DNA of 64,000 bases from Echinarachnius parma. Taxonomy: Eukaryota > Echinodermata > Echinoidea > Clypeasteroida > Echinarachniidae. This document shows, piece by piece, positions 1-15,322 of this stretch. Numbering within the stretch: the stretch's first letter is position 1; each line of letters starts with the position of its first letter. The notes beneath the pieces are model-generated. The model saw only the letters and a list, made by a program, of their open reading frames with translations, did no database searches and was not told the DNA's origin. Where the stretch lies: positions 1 through 64,000 of the forward strand of contig JBAMJV010008938.1 of the NCBI GenBank assembly GCA_037951105.1. Reading direction: 5' to 3'. A program made the translations under genes and the position numbers.

Positions 1-1389
1 GAGTTTTACACCAACCATTTCATAGTAGAATAGAACAAAACCAAGACTATTATCTCATGGAATTAAAATTGTTCATTGTATGAAAATATATTGCGATGAA
101 CAACATCATTTGCAAAACATTGATCAACTTTTGATTTGTTTTAGTACCAATATGTTCAACAACGTATATGGTCATGCGTCATGAACTCGCCTCCAAATAG
201 GGTGGCGCCGTTACATTTTGTGTTTTTTTTACTACCATTTTCTTTATTATTTTCAAAACCAGAAAACCTTTTAAAACAAATTTGGTATCATTTTAAAGAG
301 CTATGAGAGGCTACATTTCTGCAAAGTTTTAAATGTATACCTCCTTCCAAAGTAGAGATACAGCTATTTGAAGGTTGGAGCAAGAGGGTGGCACAGGAAG
401 CGGCGCCGCAGGAAGCGGCGCCCCTGTACAAAGTCTATGGGAAAATGCCTCTCGAAGTGCAATTTTTCTTAAAACGTTAATAATTTTGTCAAAACTAGAT
501 GTATAGTTACAATGTAGGTATCAAATGAAAGCTTAAACATTGAACTATAATGTTTGATCATTGTAAAGTGTATCTGCTTGTTTGTTTTTAAACTAAATCA
601 ACACAAACACAGAAAATTGGGGGTTACCTGTACAAACTCTATGGGGGGCTGGGGGCACAATCTGGACTGAAACGTTTTGTGCATTTTTTTAAAAACGTTA
701 ATTTCTTCACTAAGACTTGGTGTAAAACTACTAATTTGTTATCATATTAAAGCTTACTTATCAAACTTTATCATTTCTCAATACAATTAGGCCTGCCCTC
801 TATATTATAATCCTTTAGTGACTCTTACATAGTGAAAATTATTGATTTTTTTTCTTCATTTTTTTCATAAAGTACGAGTGAAAATATCTCACACAAAATA
901 ATCATGAACCCCATACAATATTATATTGCTGTAAAGGTCTAAGTGTGCTCTGCATGAAAACATTATCATTAGTTGTCTAGAGCTACCTCAGGAAAAATTA
1001 TCATGGAAAATATTGACCTCTGTAACTGGAAACAAAATTTCACATTTTGATTTTATAACAAAATAAGTATACACCTAGTGTTATTTCTGAGTGCATATTT
1101 GGATTCCTTGTGAAATTTCCTTTCAGAAAATGTATACTTTTGATAGGATAGGGGGAGTTCTTCAGAAAATATTTGCTCTCAACTGAAACATTGTCCCGCA
1201 GAAGCCCAAATCGGCATGTAACGCAAAAGGAGGCGACCTCATGACACATGACCATATGATATAAACTATATAGAAAGTAAATATATTGAACCCTGTCATG
1301 TCATTCAATTTCTTTGATGGGTAACAAACAAGTCATTAAAGAGAGAGAGAAGGGGGGGGGGGGGGGTGGGGCAACTACAAGTGACTCAC
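1..1389. other. COPA intron 4 (partial), no exon seen
   Basis: This is the 3' continuation, on the minus strand, of the intron that follows COPA exon 4; the next WD40 exon must lie outside the window. No coding stretch was recognised. Two diverged copies of a roughly 200-base unit lie in tandem at about 423-600 and 627-790. Both begin with CTGTACAAA(G/C)TCTATGGG, run through AAAACGTTAAT and contain AAAGCTTA. A G-run of 15 starts at 1352, only about 24 bases beyond the exon-4 donor. Confidence 0.55.
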
Positions 1390-4418
<3,029 letters not shown>

Positions 4419-4700
4419 GGCTGTCGTTAATTACTCTTAAAACCAGACAATATTGTTCTCCTTTTCTTCAATGATTCTCAGCAAGATGTGTACAACAACA
4501 CGGGAACTCTACTACAGAGTGTACGAATTCGGTAACGCCTAACTTTTTACATGCATGCAAAATGCGAGCCACGTCACTCTCCATACGTGGTCAATTGTAG
4601 CCTTTTCGCGGTCGTTTAATTGAACGCACATCTTTCGTATACACGCAACGAAATTTCGCTGTTACATCAAACGACTGATTTCTGGTCTACGTTAGAAATT
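4419..4700 (-). promoter_or_regulatory. COPA 5' UTR and promoter region with UPRE-like site
   Basis: A CpG-containing stretch directly upstream of the COPA start. On the minus strand it carries TGACGTGG at 4569-4576, about 150 bases from the ATG. This is the core of the XBP1/ATF6 unfolded-protein-response element. COPI genes are known UPR targets in animals. The transcription start itself is not visible. Confidence 0.45.
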
Positions 4701-4914
4701 AGGGGCGTCCTCTTTCCCCGGCCCCAGGCCTTCGTTTCAACCTTTTTTCATCATTCTCACAAAACTAAAAATTAGATAAATAAGATAACGATAATTTGTT
4801 TTTATTCGCTGAGAATAGGCTGTAGGGAAAGTGAACAGATATAAAAAAGCGGTAGCTTTTGAAAAATAAATTAGGACATCAAATGTGACAGGATGACGCC
4901 GTTGGGGTCGTGCC

Positions 4915-5330
4915 ACTGCCCTCGAATTATTTTTTGACGGGGGTGTGCCGCACGGAACTCTGAAATGGGGGTCTGAAGAGCTGACTACAAGCACAAAATA
5001 TAGGGTCTTTGGAGCTACAAAAACCCCGAAACGGTAGTTAAGGGGTCTATAAGGAGCAGACTAAAAGTAAAACTACAAAATACATAGACTTGGAGCTATA
5101 CCAAAGACCTACGGAAACCCTCAAAAAGGCTAAAATGGTGGTCCAAGGAGCCGAACTAGAGTAATGGACTTGGCGCTACTCAAATACCTAGCCAAGTCAT
5201 TCCGGGGGTCTATGGAGCCGAACTAGTAGAAGAAGAATAATGGACTTAGCGCTACTCAACTACCTAGCCAAGTCATTCCGGGGGTCTATGGAGCGGCAAT
5301 TTTTGAAAATCGGGTATCTTTATATAGGGT
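4915..5330. repeat. Dispersed repeat (family also at 53.1 kb) plus about 79-bp tandem duplication
   Basis: Shares TTTTGACGGGG, TATAGGGTCTTTGGAGCTAC, AAAAACCC-GAAACGGT, AAGGAGCAG and GACCTA-GGAAACCCTCAA with 53085-53280. At its end a unit with GGACTTGGCGCTACTCAA and CCAAGTCATTCCGGGGGTCT occurs twice (5164 and 5243). Confidence 0.6.
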
Positions 5331-6009
5331 GTGAAAACGGGGTTCTTTTAAGCGGCACATACCCGTCTTACATTAAACAAACAAACAAACAAGCAAACAT
5401 CATAAGAAATACCCGGTCTGGTTCTTCGGTCTATCTATTAGGTAGTATAGCCTTTTTTTTTATCAACTAGAATAGTATGTTTTTGCGGTCACTTTTAGCA
5501 TAAATATATTTGTTCAATATGTACAAACAAGACGATGTGTTTATTGTAGTCTTAATTATTTTTTTTTCTTTCTAACTCTGCGAGACAGGAACAAATTGTT
5601 CCAATGATATGAAGCCATGCATGATCGAAGGTCTATATTCGTTCATTGAGTAAGATAATTTGTTAAAGCGTCCCTTCATTCCACGTATACTGTTATGGGG
5701 TGGTAATATATGATGTCACTATTTTCAGTATTGTCAGTATTGTATTCTCATCGATGTCTCATATTTGCTTATATTCTGGCCAAATTTCGATGTTTTTTTG
5801 GTTTAAATATGGACAATAAAATGTATCTATCTATCTATTTACCGCTATGGGGTGGTAGTATGATGTCAGATATATTACAGGCGGAAACCACATACAGTCG
5901 ATTATGTCTGACTATATACCCTTCTCATATCCCTAACACAAAAAGGTGCCGAGTGGCGACGATTCATGGTCTAGCTGTTCAAACAAAATTAACGGATAAG
6001 ATCATAATT
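5331..6009. other. Intergenic, no gene seen
   Basis: AT-rich sequence with a short ATCT repeat near 5825. Nothing else was recognised. Confidence 0.5.
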
Positions 6010-6439
6010 AAAGGGATCTAGTAACATGTTGTCCAAATCCTCAAAAACCAATTAGACCTCTATAGCGGTTCCCTCATACCTTGTTTTATTCGTATTAAAA
6101 ATAGAGGCATGGGACAGGTTTCGGTTTTTCGAATTTCCCTTTCGTTAAAAAGCTATTTACGATTGGAGTGTTCAGATGTTGAACTATCTACTGGATAGTC
6201 GTAACCGTGTACAAAGTCAGGGCAATGAGTAAGTGAATATCACTTTGCATTTTTTCTCATTACTCGGCCATTAATTTGAACGTCCATAAATTTAACTTTA
6301 AATTATTTTTCAAACAATACCCAGTGGACATATAAGATAACAACAATACATTTATCAATGTATTATCAAGGAGGAATTAAACCTCCTTGGTATTATTCAT
6401 CACGTTTTGCACATGTCAACAAAGTTACTAGACCCCTTT
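6010..6439. mobile_element. MITE M2 copy 1
   Basis: A 430-bp element with terminal inverted repeats AAAGGGATCTAGTAAC / GTTACTAGACCCCTTT, flanked by TA or TTAA. The interior shares TTGTCCAAATCCTCAAAA and TTCCCTCATACCTTGTTTTA with six other copies in the window. No transposase; non-autonomous. Confidence 0.75.
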
Positions 6440-6542
6440 AATAGTCATAGTCATCCGCTACATGTAGTTCCTTTTGTGGTAACAAATTAAAAATGCTTAC
6501 AATTGAAACAAAAAAGGGCACCTGGTTTTTTAACGAATTTTT

Positions 6543-6971
6543 CTTGTTTCCTTGACACGCATACCGAACCCTTATCACAGGGCTACACACTTACCTTTTG
6601 TGTCAGTGGCCCAGTCGGGCCAGTGAAATAATTATTTCCCTTTTCTGGTGGCCCGAAAGAAACATTTACTCACCCTAAAATTGTATTTCATGAGAAAACT
6701 TGTTACTATTCAAAATATCACTCTTTCCTGATCAAACCTGTGATTGTATTAAAGCATGACATGGAAGAAAACAAGATTTTTCTTATTTGATCAATGTCGA
6801 GTTGAAAATCTGCTTGCCCGATCGGGCCACCAAAATACGACTTTTTATACATTTTTGCTGGCCCGAAGTGCAAATTCACTGGCCCCGGGCGAGCAGGCCA
6901 GTGCGAGTGTCGAGCCCTGCTTATCATTATTATAATGATAAGGGTTCGGTATGAGTGTCAAGGAAACAAGG
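6543..6971. mobile_element. Foldback element with nested M7 copy
   Basis: The arms TTGTTTCCTTGACACGCATA and its continuation CCGAACCCTTATCA recur inverted at 6936-6970 (TGATAAGGGTTCGGTATGAG, TGTCAAGGAAACAA). Between them, at about 6580-6925, lies an M7-type unit running from CAGGGCTACACACT to GTGTCGAGCCCTG with GCCCGATCGGGC inside. Confidence 0.7.
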
Positions 6972-7644
6972 AAACAATTACATTATAATAATGCGATTGT
7001 CTGCTTCGTAAACAAAATAACAATCACCCGCAAAGGTCGTAAATCTCCATTAAAACAATTTGTTCTTTGTGTGCTTCAAATCTTCTATTGGTTTTTATTT
7101 TGTTCAATAAATGATTTATTTGACATCAAAATTATACTCATGTTCTACAGACATGTTCTACGTACTGACAAAAGGTATAGCCTTGAAAAGACAGATTAGT
7201 ATATTACTTTGTAAGTTTGTATTCATTTCTCCAAACTATAAACCTGGTACTAAGTCTTAGTTTCCAAATTTGTTGGCGTAAATATGCGCAGTTTATTTTG
7301 GGTTCAGTATTTTTGATATAGCCTACTTTTTTTTTTCTTCAAACGGTAAGTAATTTAATTTACAATGTTATGCATCAACATTGACCTAGCGTGGTTTGAC
7401 TCAACGGTCATATTGGGGGCACGCTCTTTTAATTTCTTTATTTTTAAAACGTGTCTTACAACTTTTACTTTTATATATCGTGTATTGTTTTGCCAAATAC
7501 GTTAGGGCAAGTCTATAGTAAGTTGTTGGGGCGCCACGCATGGGGTGGTGTATCTGAAAGCTCAATTAACTTTGCTCTTAAGTCTATGAGATAATTGCAC
7601 GCTAATTGAGCAGTTAATCGCTATTATGAAAGCTAAATCCACAT
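6972..7644. other. Intergenic, no gene seen
   Basis: AT-rich; no repeat arms or coding signal recognised. Confidence 0.45.
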
Positions 7645-8165
7645 TGTCCAAATCCACATAACTTACTCAAAACTATAGTCGTTCTCTATTATACCTATTC
7701 GTATTACCCTTTACCTATTTCCCTTTCGTTAAAAAGATATTTATTTTACGACTGAACTAATTATGATTGTTAGCTATCCACTGGACAGTCATAACTGTGT
7801 ACAAGGTCAGTGCAAGGAGTCTGCGAGCACTGTACATTCATTTTTTCGCTCATTACTCGGCCATTAAAGGGCATCAAGCGTGGGGATGCTACATAGCGGG
7901 TCGCCATTTTGAACTGTGCGCATCGCATGACACTGAGCGGGTTGGTTTGTTTATTCATACTTCTATGACACTGAGCTAACGTGCATTACGCACCGTGCGC
8001 AACGCGTATGCAAGATGGCTCCGCGCATCTCATTTGACAAATCTGAACTACCTTTAACATTTTCACACAATGCCTCGTGGACATATATCAGGTCACAATA
8101 ATAAACATTTTATCGACCATTCATCACTTCTTGCACGAGTCAGCAAAGTTACTATCCCAACTCAT
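7645..8165. mobile_element. MITE M2 copy 2, diverged and interrupted
   Basis: The left part has ACATTGTCCAAATCC and ACTATAGTCGTTCTC; the right part has GTGGACATATATCAGGTCAC and AGCAAAGTTACTATCCC. The M2 interior is interrupted after CTCGGCCATT by about 190 bp beginning AAAGGGCATCAAGCG and ending before TTTAACATTTTCACAC, a second small insertion. Confidence 0.6.
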
Positions 8166-9369
8166 TAATATTCCATCCAATCCCTGGTATATGTAAATGA
8201 ACAGCTATCGCCAACTCTGACCATCATTGTATAGGGTCAATTCGTACTTGACCTAAATTATACAACCAGGAATAATATTGGATGACCATAACAATTTCTT
8301 CATGACATACCAGTTAGGTTTCACACTTAGAGACTTAATAATATAAAGCATGTTTTTCAACTTCATTATTTTTTTCATGTTTAAGTATATAGATCTCGTT
8401 CCTTCTGACCATCTGCTGTTTTGTTATGAATGAAGAAACCGAGATAATTTGACGAGCGCCATCTTACGACCGTACCTAGAAATTCGTTATGAAACGCGGA
8501 AAAATAAATTATAATGTTGTCGATGGAAATATACATGTAAATGTAATTATAATTATTATAATCACGATTACGTTGGCAATGCTAGTCTGTGTGACGCATT
8601 ACTAGAACACGAAGCATGAATATATCATGGACCTATACTTTGATCATAAAAAGCCATAGGGTTGTTATAAGAAAACTTTATACAACTCTGTATGACATGC
8701 CCAGTATCAGTTTGTATAACCCCTTATAATTATGTTCAAGCATATGTTGTAAGTCTATGGTTCAAGGGAGCTATGCCCTGCATGGCAGGGGAGAATTATA
8801 TATAAACTGTCCTGCTCTGAAACCTACATTATTATGCTGATGATATATTTTTTTTGCCGTTGTTATGTTAATATACAACTTTTGTTTGGTTTTTATCTGT
8901 CTTTGCTTATTTCAATATTAGCATAATTTATTTTGTTTATCTACATGTATGTATTCTGTATCTTATTGTGATGTTTTTTTGGTGAAAAATGTATGTCTTT
9001 TTAGCAGGCCGACCCCAAGGAAATAATCTGCTCTGACTAGCTAGGGTGTTCCGTCCATAATAATATCATGGGCTGACCATAAATATATCATACCATGTGG
9101 ACATAAATACATAAATTAAGATAATCTATAATATTATCTTTATATTATTAAATCTGTTTGTACATAGACGTTTGGGTTTTATGGTCTGCATATTGCCGAC
9201 TGGCCTTGCTCGTGTTGTTTGCGGAGTAAATCTCCTAAATTTGTTCACGAAATTACTACGATCACAGTTCTTGACTAAAGATATATACAGTCCGTCTGAT
9301 TACACGAACATTAATGAGCCTATAAATAATAGTAGTACCAGTAGTAACAGTAGTACATAGCACAAGGAG
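8166..9369. other. Intergenic, no gene seen
   Basis: AT-rich sequence without recognisable genes or arms. Confidence 0.45.
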
Positions 9370-9610
<241 letters not shown>

Positions 9611-10119
9611 TGCGTACCCCAAAGGCAAAAATATAGTTATTTTTGCATGCAAAGCGCACACTTCGAGTACGATCTGGTGTTTACATACACTTATTATAAA
9701 GTGATACCATCAGTTACATACAAAATTCTTACTTTTGTTCGGCTGGTATTTTTTTTGCCACACCCTTCACTCTTTTCCCCTCCGACATGTTGTTATGTTC
9801 TATTTTTAAAGCTATTGTTTATATATCTCTTTTCTGCATCTCGTTCTCTGCTTGTGTATTATTTTTTTTAATTTTACAAGACTTTGATTTCCGCTTTTTG
9901 CTATACGACTATACGTCAGTTGTCAACTTGCCACAAATGCATTCTATTTTTAGTCCTATTGTTCATAGTTCTGGGTACTCTCACAGGGCAGTTCCCGAAT
10001 TTCTGATCTCACAGATAACATTTTCACGGTTTTTCATTCGTACAACAATACATGGGCTTATGATACGTACTCTACGTTCTTGGGGGTCTTAGCATAAACA
10101 CGTTCAGAGATCCATGTGA

Positions 10120-10150
10120 TGACGTCATGATATCGGAAAGGGAAATTCCC
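10120..10150 (+). promoter_or_regulatory. Full CRE followed by consensus kappa-B site
   Basis: TGACGTCA at 10120-10127 is the palindromic CRE/ATF site. GGGAAATTCCC at 10140-10150 fits the kappa-B consensus GGGRNWYYCC. A CCAAT motif follows at about 10198. Together they sit just upstream of a CpG-containing block that could be the first, non-coding exon of the I-kappa-B-type gene at 22.5 kb. NF-kappa-B control of I-kappa-B genes is established in other animals; its use here is inference. Confidence 0.45.
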
Positions 10151-10240
10151 TTCCAGTTCCCGATCGCGCACCGTCTTGAATTGATTAACGGAGGCAAGCC
10201 AATCAACGCATCGCACAGCGCGGAATCTCATGCATAGCTC

Positions 10241-10507
10241 ATGCATAATTCATATTTTGCGCACTTCCCCGACTCTAGATCAGAGCGAAAGCACGCGAAA
10301 TTTGCCTTTTACCATCGTTTCTTCGAAATTCAGCCCAATTTTGTGAGACCAGCGACAAAGTCATGCCATCAATCGGTGGCTTGGAGAACTCGAGAAATAA
10401 GGACGCTAATTTTGGAACACATTTCCACCGTAATTTCCGAGGAATTAAGTGGACAAACCTCGACTTCCAGATCGAAAATCAACCGGCTTCGGTCCTGTAG
10501 AGCAAAG
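10241..10507 (+). other. Candidate non-coding first exon of the nuclear I-kappa-B gene
   Basis: This block is richer in CpG than its surroundings, lies under 100 bases beyond the CRE/kappa-B/CCAAT cluster and ends in a plausible donor (AAAG|GTAGCC). The ATG-bearing exon at 22.5 kb begins with 26 bases of untranslated sequence after a splice acceptor, so an upstream non-coding exon must exist. That this is the one is only a guess from position and composition. Confidence 0.25.
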
Positions 10508-10842
10508 GTAGCCCCTGTTTGTGTATGATTATTACTGTTTGTTTGTGCAATACATGCACGTACCACTTTGAAATTGGTTGTTTGTGCACAATCAGCAGCA
10601 GTGCTTGCGGTTTGTGCACTTGTTTAGTTTGTATAGTTTATAGAACTACATGTATGCTTGCAAACTTGCATCATATTCAACGATGACACTTTGGAGTGGT
10701 TTTTTTACTTTTGTGTGACTGAAACTATAGTATAACTATAATGGCTATACTGATGGTTATGATGGTGCTTGACCAACATATGCTGATTACCATGTAAACA
10801 TGTTTCCTTTTGCATGTTGTAATGAATTATAATTTAAATGCA
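10508..10842. other. No gene seen
   Basis: AT-rich filler before an M1 element. Confidence 0.4.
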
Positions 10843-11376
10843 TACGATCCAAGTAAAGTGTCTACATCCACGAAAATTACTTGGAGCTTCCTCGTTTCTC
10901 TTCTGCCGTGTTGTTTAGCTTATGGTAAGAGAAGAATAAAATAGGGTTAGATTTTTTCAAATGTCCCTTTAGTATGAAGATAATTATCATTGAAAATCAT
11001 CGTCTCAAAAGCGTTGCCCAACGCTTTTGGTAAAAAGTACAATTGCCGTAGCTGAACACGTCCGGCCGGCGCGCCACGCGATCGATGTACCCGACTGTTG
11101 AGCCGAGCGCGCGCAAATTCTGTACCGTCTGTATACACGGGTGCGGATTATCGTCAAACGGACGCTTATTACTGCGACAATTTTACGGCAGGCCATCACA
11201 GTATTCGGTGATAAAATATGAACTCAATATTCGTTTTTTTCACTAGGTAAACAGTGGTCATTTTCTTTCAAACTTTCACAAATCTTTCAATTGTATTTGA
11301 CAATGATATTGATATAGGATTGAAGTCTCAAATGTCATTTTGTGCAATATCTGACACTTTACAGGGATCACTTTAA
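10843..11376. mobile_element. MITE M1 copy 1
   Basis: Shares CGTGTTGTTTAGCTTATGGT, AAGAGAAGAATAAAATAGGG and CAAATGTCCCTTTAGTATGA with copies at 50562-50941 and, inverted, at 60930-61140. It ends in GGATCACTTTAATTA. The middle (11050-11170) is unusually GC- and CpG-rich and contains CCGGCCGGCGCGCC. Confidence 0.7.
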
Positions 11377-12456
11377 TTATGCAGTGCCAGTGGCCCAGTG
11401 CACATGCATGCATGGGCATTTTCTAACAAAATAAGGCAAAGCGTGCCCGTTGCCCACCACGAGAGTGAACGACATGGCATGCAATACTAAGTAAAACTAT
11501 ACCGTGGGCATGACGCTTTAGTTGGTAGAAAATGCTGATTTATTGATCTGGGGACGGGGGGGGGGGGGGGGGTGGGGGGGAGGGGGTGGGGTGCTATGTA
11601 AAGAGATCTAAACCCAAGTCAGAAAATGCACCTAAATATGCTGATTGGCTCAAATGGCATATTTTCTGACTTGCATTTGCGATTGATCGCAAATCTTTTT
11701 GCAACACCCCCAGATCTATATAAATGTTAGTAATATTATGGCCATTATTATGGTATGGCAACGCATATCAAATTACGGAATAAAACATGAATAGAATATC
11801 AACCATGAAGAATCGAGGCATCGAGGGAAGTGGTTTCTAAAATATGTTTCTGATTATTTTGATGTTTGATTAGTAATTAGTTCAGTAATTGACTTAATCA
11901 ATAGCAATTCAGAACTGAAACTAGGAAGATACACTTAAAGGGGACCACCAGGCAAAGAACAACACATAATTATATGTTTTGGTACTCTTGTGTGATATCA
12001 AATAGATGCCCAACTCTTTGCAAAGGGTTGTGTTTAACAACGTAATTAATTAACACTGGTCACTTACGGAACAATTATGATCTCATGGTTCCGTACGCGC
12101 CAAACGTTTGAGAGTGTGTCAATTTTATTCATGCGTATTCATTCGTACGTTTGAAGACAATAGATTCACAGACGGTGCGTTCGTCATAGACAAAAGGTGG
12201 TCTTCGAATGCAGACCCATGAACACATGTTGTAGTATGGTGATGCGTTTTCCGATTTTTATGAACTTTTGGACTACTTGTAGACTACTAAAAATGTTACC
12301 TTTTATTTTTAAGAATATTAATTTTGCAGGGTGGTACCCTTTAACTACTAGTCAGCTCAATGCTAGTTCAAAATTAATTTGTGTTCCTAGTGGGGCTTTA
12401 GTGCATCGATATAAAAATACTGGATATATAGCAACAGCGCCCTCTTCATAAAGCCA
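11377..12456. other. No gene seen; one G17 run
   Basis: AT-rich sequence. The G-run at 11556-11572 is followed by GGGGGGG and further G blocks. Confidence 0.45.
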
Positions 12457-12580
12457 GCGACAGTGTGAAAAGTACAACCAAGACAAAAAGTGCTCCATTC
12501 ACTCGCGTGAATCGATTTGTACGCGAGTGAATGGAGCACCTTTTGTATTGGGTGTACTTTTAACGTGTGCTTCAACGTCG
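12457..12580. repeat. Compact perfect-stem hairpin
   Basis: GTGCTCCATTCACTCGCGT and its inverse ACGCGAGTGAATGGAGCAC face each other across a loop of about 12 bases. The pairing extends outward through AAGTACAACC / GGGTGTACTT, giving arms of about 45 bases. A recent foldback element or a structured transcript is possible. Confidence 0.75.
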
Positions 12581-12721
12581 CACATTCGGCGGTGTGCAGT
12601 GTACTATATCCAGTGTGTACATATCAAATTTTGCTGGCCACAAAGAAATGAAAATCATCAAATAGTATGCTGATTCACAAAATGTAGGTTCCCAGGTCAG
12701 GCAAGCATCTCGGTAAACCTG

Positions 12722-12963
12722 GTGGGTGTTTCACAAAGATCCTTAGTTGATCTTAGCAGTTGGTCTAAGTTGGTCTTAAATATTATGGAAAGCCATTAGT
12801 GTCTTGAAACAGTTTTATAAAAGTTAGGTTGAAATTAGTGCTGTAACCGATCATCGGATCGGCATGCCGATCACGATCCGATCATACATGATCGGACCGT
12901 TTTTGCCGATTTCCGATCATGCAGAAAAAATCGGAAGATCGGATCGGCAAAGAAAAAAAAAAC

Positions 12964-13027
<64 letters not shown>

Positions 13028-13357
13028 TTTTTTTTTAGCCGATCATCCGATCCCGATCATCGATCCGATTTCGAAGATCGATAAAATTTTGCCGATCCGA
13101 TCAAACGATCCGATCATCAAGGTCAGTTACAGCACTAGTTGAAATACATAAAATGTTGATACAAATCATATATATTTTCTAATTATCAAAGAGATTCATA
13201 ATCTTCACATAAAATTCATGAAATCCCGATTTGAATCAACATTTTATGCGTTTCAACATAACTTTTACAAAAATGTTTCAAGACACTAATGGCTTTCCAT
13301 AATATTTAAGACCATCTTAGTGCTAAGATCAACTTAGGATCTTTGTGAAACACCCCA
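12722..13357. mobile_element. MITE M3 copy 1 with a nested foldback
   Basis: The termini GTGTTTCACAAAGATCC and GGATCTTTGTGAAACAC, plus subterminal TTAAGACC and ATGGAAAGCCATTAGTGTCT arms, define M3. Its interior is interrupted by the GATCGG element listed separately. Confidence 0.8.
12835..13137. mobile_element. GATCGG-rich foldback nested in M3, with poly(T) loop
   Basis: Bounded by AGTGCTGTAAC / GTTACAGCACT. Each arm is made of repeated CGATC/GATCGG words (CCGATCATCGGATCGGCA, TTTTGCCGATCCGATCAAAC). The loop holds about 59 T residues. Confidence 0.75.
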
Positions 13358-13493
13358 TGATGGGTCCTACAAGTATTAACTCTATAATTATGGTGAAATT
13401 ACAAAATCTGATAGGGAACAGGTTAACCCATTTGCCTATGGGAACCTGGTGGGTCCTGTATAATTAACTTACATACAGTACATGTACATCGTT

Positions 13494-13830
13494 AAAGGGA
13501 CTTAGTAACATTGTCCAAATCCTCAAAATGAAATTTTAATTCTAGCGGTTCCCTCATACCTTGTTGTATTCGTATTAACAATAAAATCATGGGACCGGTT
13601 TTGGTTTTTCAAATTTTCTTTCGTTACAAAGATATGTACGAATCGAAGTATTCAGATTTAAGAAAAACTCCCCTGGAGTTTTGAAACCGTGTACGAAGTG
13701 AGTGCATAGAGTTAGTGAATATCACCTTGCATTTTCGCTCATTACTGTGGACATATGAGATAACAAAATATACATTGCATCAACCCTTCATCACTTTTTG
13801 CACATGTCAACAAAGTTACTAGATCCCTTT
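13494..13830. mobile_element. MITE M2 copy 3
   Basis: AAAGGGACTTAGTAAC to GTTACTAGATCCCTTT, 337 bp, with the interior words TTGTCCAAATCCTCAAAA and CATGTCAACAAAGTTAC. Confidence 0.8.
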
Positions 13831-13866
13831 AATACTTTGTGATAGAAATGACATTGAAGACCCAGT

Positions 13867-14318
13867 ATGAATGTTAGAGAGTAGCCAGTATCGGGAGTTA
13901 TTATAATCATTTTATTTCAAGTGCATCCTAGGCACCCTAAAATTATTAAAGGTGCACATATTTGCTTTTTTTAAAATTCCAAGGCTACAAATGGCCTGCC
14001 ATTAATTTAGATCTAAAGTAGAATTTAAGCTTAACTTAAAATCTTTGTGAAGCAACCACAGACGTTGAATGTTAGAGAATCACCAGTAACAATGACTCAA
14101 ATCATTTGAGTTTATCCTGAACAACCTGTAATTAATTGTGTGCATTTTTTATTAGATTGTTATTCTAAGGCTACAAATGGTCTGCTATGATTTTCAAATC
14201 TAACTTTGAATACATGTATGTATTTCATTGTTTAAACAACCCATCCCTTTGAACGTTAGAGAATCGCTAGTATCTCTACTTAAAATCATTTGAGTACATG
14301 TACATCCTGAGCACTCTG
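13867..14318. repeat. Decayed tandem copies related to M3
   Basis: GAATGTTAGAGAGTAGCCAG, GAATGTTAGAGAATCACCAG and GAACGTTAGAGAATCGCTAG start three units about 190-200 bases apart. Each passes through GGCTACAAATGG or a related word, and one through AATCTTTGTGAAGCAACC, a worn M3 end. Confidence 0.55.
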
Positions 14319-14644
14319 GGGGGTGTTTCACAAAGATCCTTCAATGAACTTAACTCTAAGTTGGACTTTAAAATTATGGAAAGCCGTCAGTTTCTTTGAA
14401 AACAATTTCTACAATTTTGTTTCAACTGCTTAATTTCTAAAAAGTTGATTCAAATCATTAATATTTTCTATTATCAAAGAGATTTCATGTTCTTGATACA
14501 CACGTATGCAAATTATGAAAAGTCTAAAATACTTGCCTTTTTGCTTTTGAATATATTTTATTCATAGGCTACAAATGGTCTACCATATTTTTCAAGTTCA
14601 ATTTAGAGTCAAGTTCAACTTAGGATCTTTGTGAAACACTCCCC
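14319..14644. mobile_element. MITE M3 copy 2
   Basis: GGGTGTTTCACAAAGATCC to GGATCTTTGTGAAACACTCC. The inner arms include ATGGAAAGCCGTCAG. Confidence 0.85.
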
Positions 14645-14739
14645 TGTAATTTGACGCTGTGCAATCTTCCTGACGCTGTGCATGAGGGGATGTGAATCAC
14701 CTGGAGGTGTGCTGCCTGGGCTATTGTAAATAAAGGCAT

Positions 14740-15059
14740 GGGGGTGTTTCACAAAGATCCTAAAGTTGAACTTAACAGTTTAACTCTAAGATGGACTTGA
14801 AAAGTATGGAAAGCCATTAGTTTCTTTGAATTTTCTTTTGTAAAGGTTTTTTAAAAGCCATAAAAATGTTCATTCAAATCATTGATATTTTCTATTATCA
14901 AGGGGGAGTTCATGTTTTTGATGTACAATTTATGAAAAGTCTAAAATACTTGCAGTTTTGCTCTTGAATATATTTTATTCCAAGGCTCAAATGGCTTTCC
15001 ATACTTTTTAAGTCCAACTTAGAGTTAAGTTCAACTTAGGATCTTTGTGAAACACCCCC
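14740..15059. mobile_element. MITE M3 copy 3
   Basis: GGGGTGTTTCACAAAGATCC to GGATCTTTGTGAAACACCCC, 320 bp, with long complementary arms through AACTCTAAG / CTTAGAGTTAAGTTC. Confidence 0.88.
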
Positions 15060-15322
15060 TGGTCACATATCACTGGGATACATGTAGCGTAATACGCATG
15101 GCCGACGGAGAGCAAAAATGTTAAATCCGTTCGTCTCCGTTCGTATGCGTTTCTTGTCTGTTCCTTGTCAGGCGATGTACGTTCTATCCGGTGGAATGTT
15201 TTTTTTGCATGAAGCAATGGTGAGACGACTTTCACCACTGAATAATTTGATTTTGCAATTTTTGTATTCGTCGGACTTCCGTTTCGGCTCTCCTGTCATA
15301 TATACAGTATGTGACTGGGCCT
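15059..15322. mobile_element. MITE M4 copy 1, abutting M3 copy 3
   Basis: CTGGTCACATATCAC to GTATGTGACTGGGCC. The interior word TCCGTTCGTCTCCGTTCGTA is shared with 28192-28429. Confidence 0.75.
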
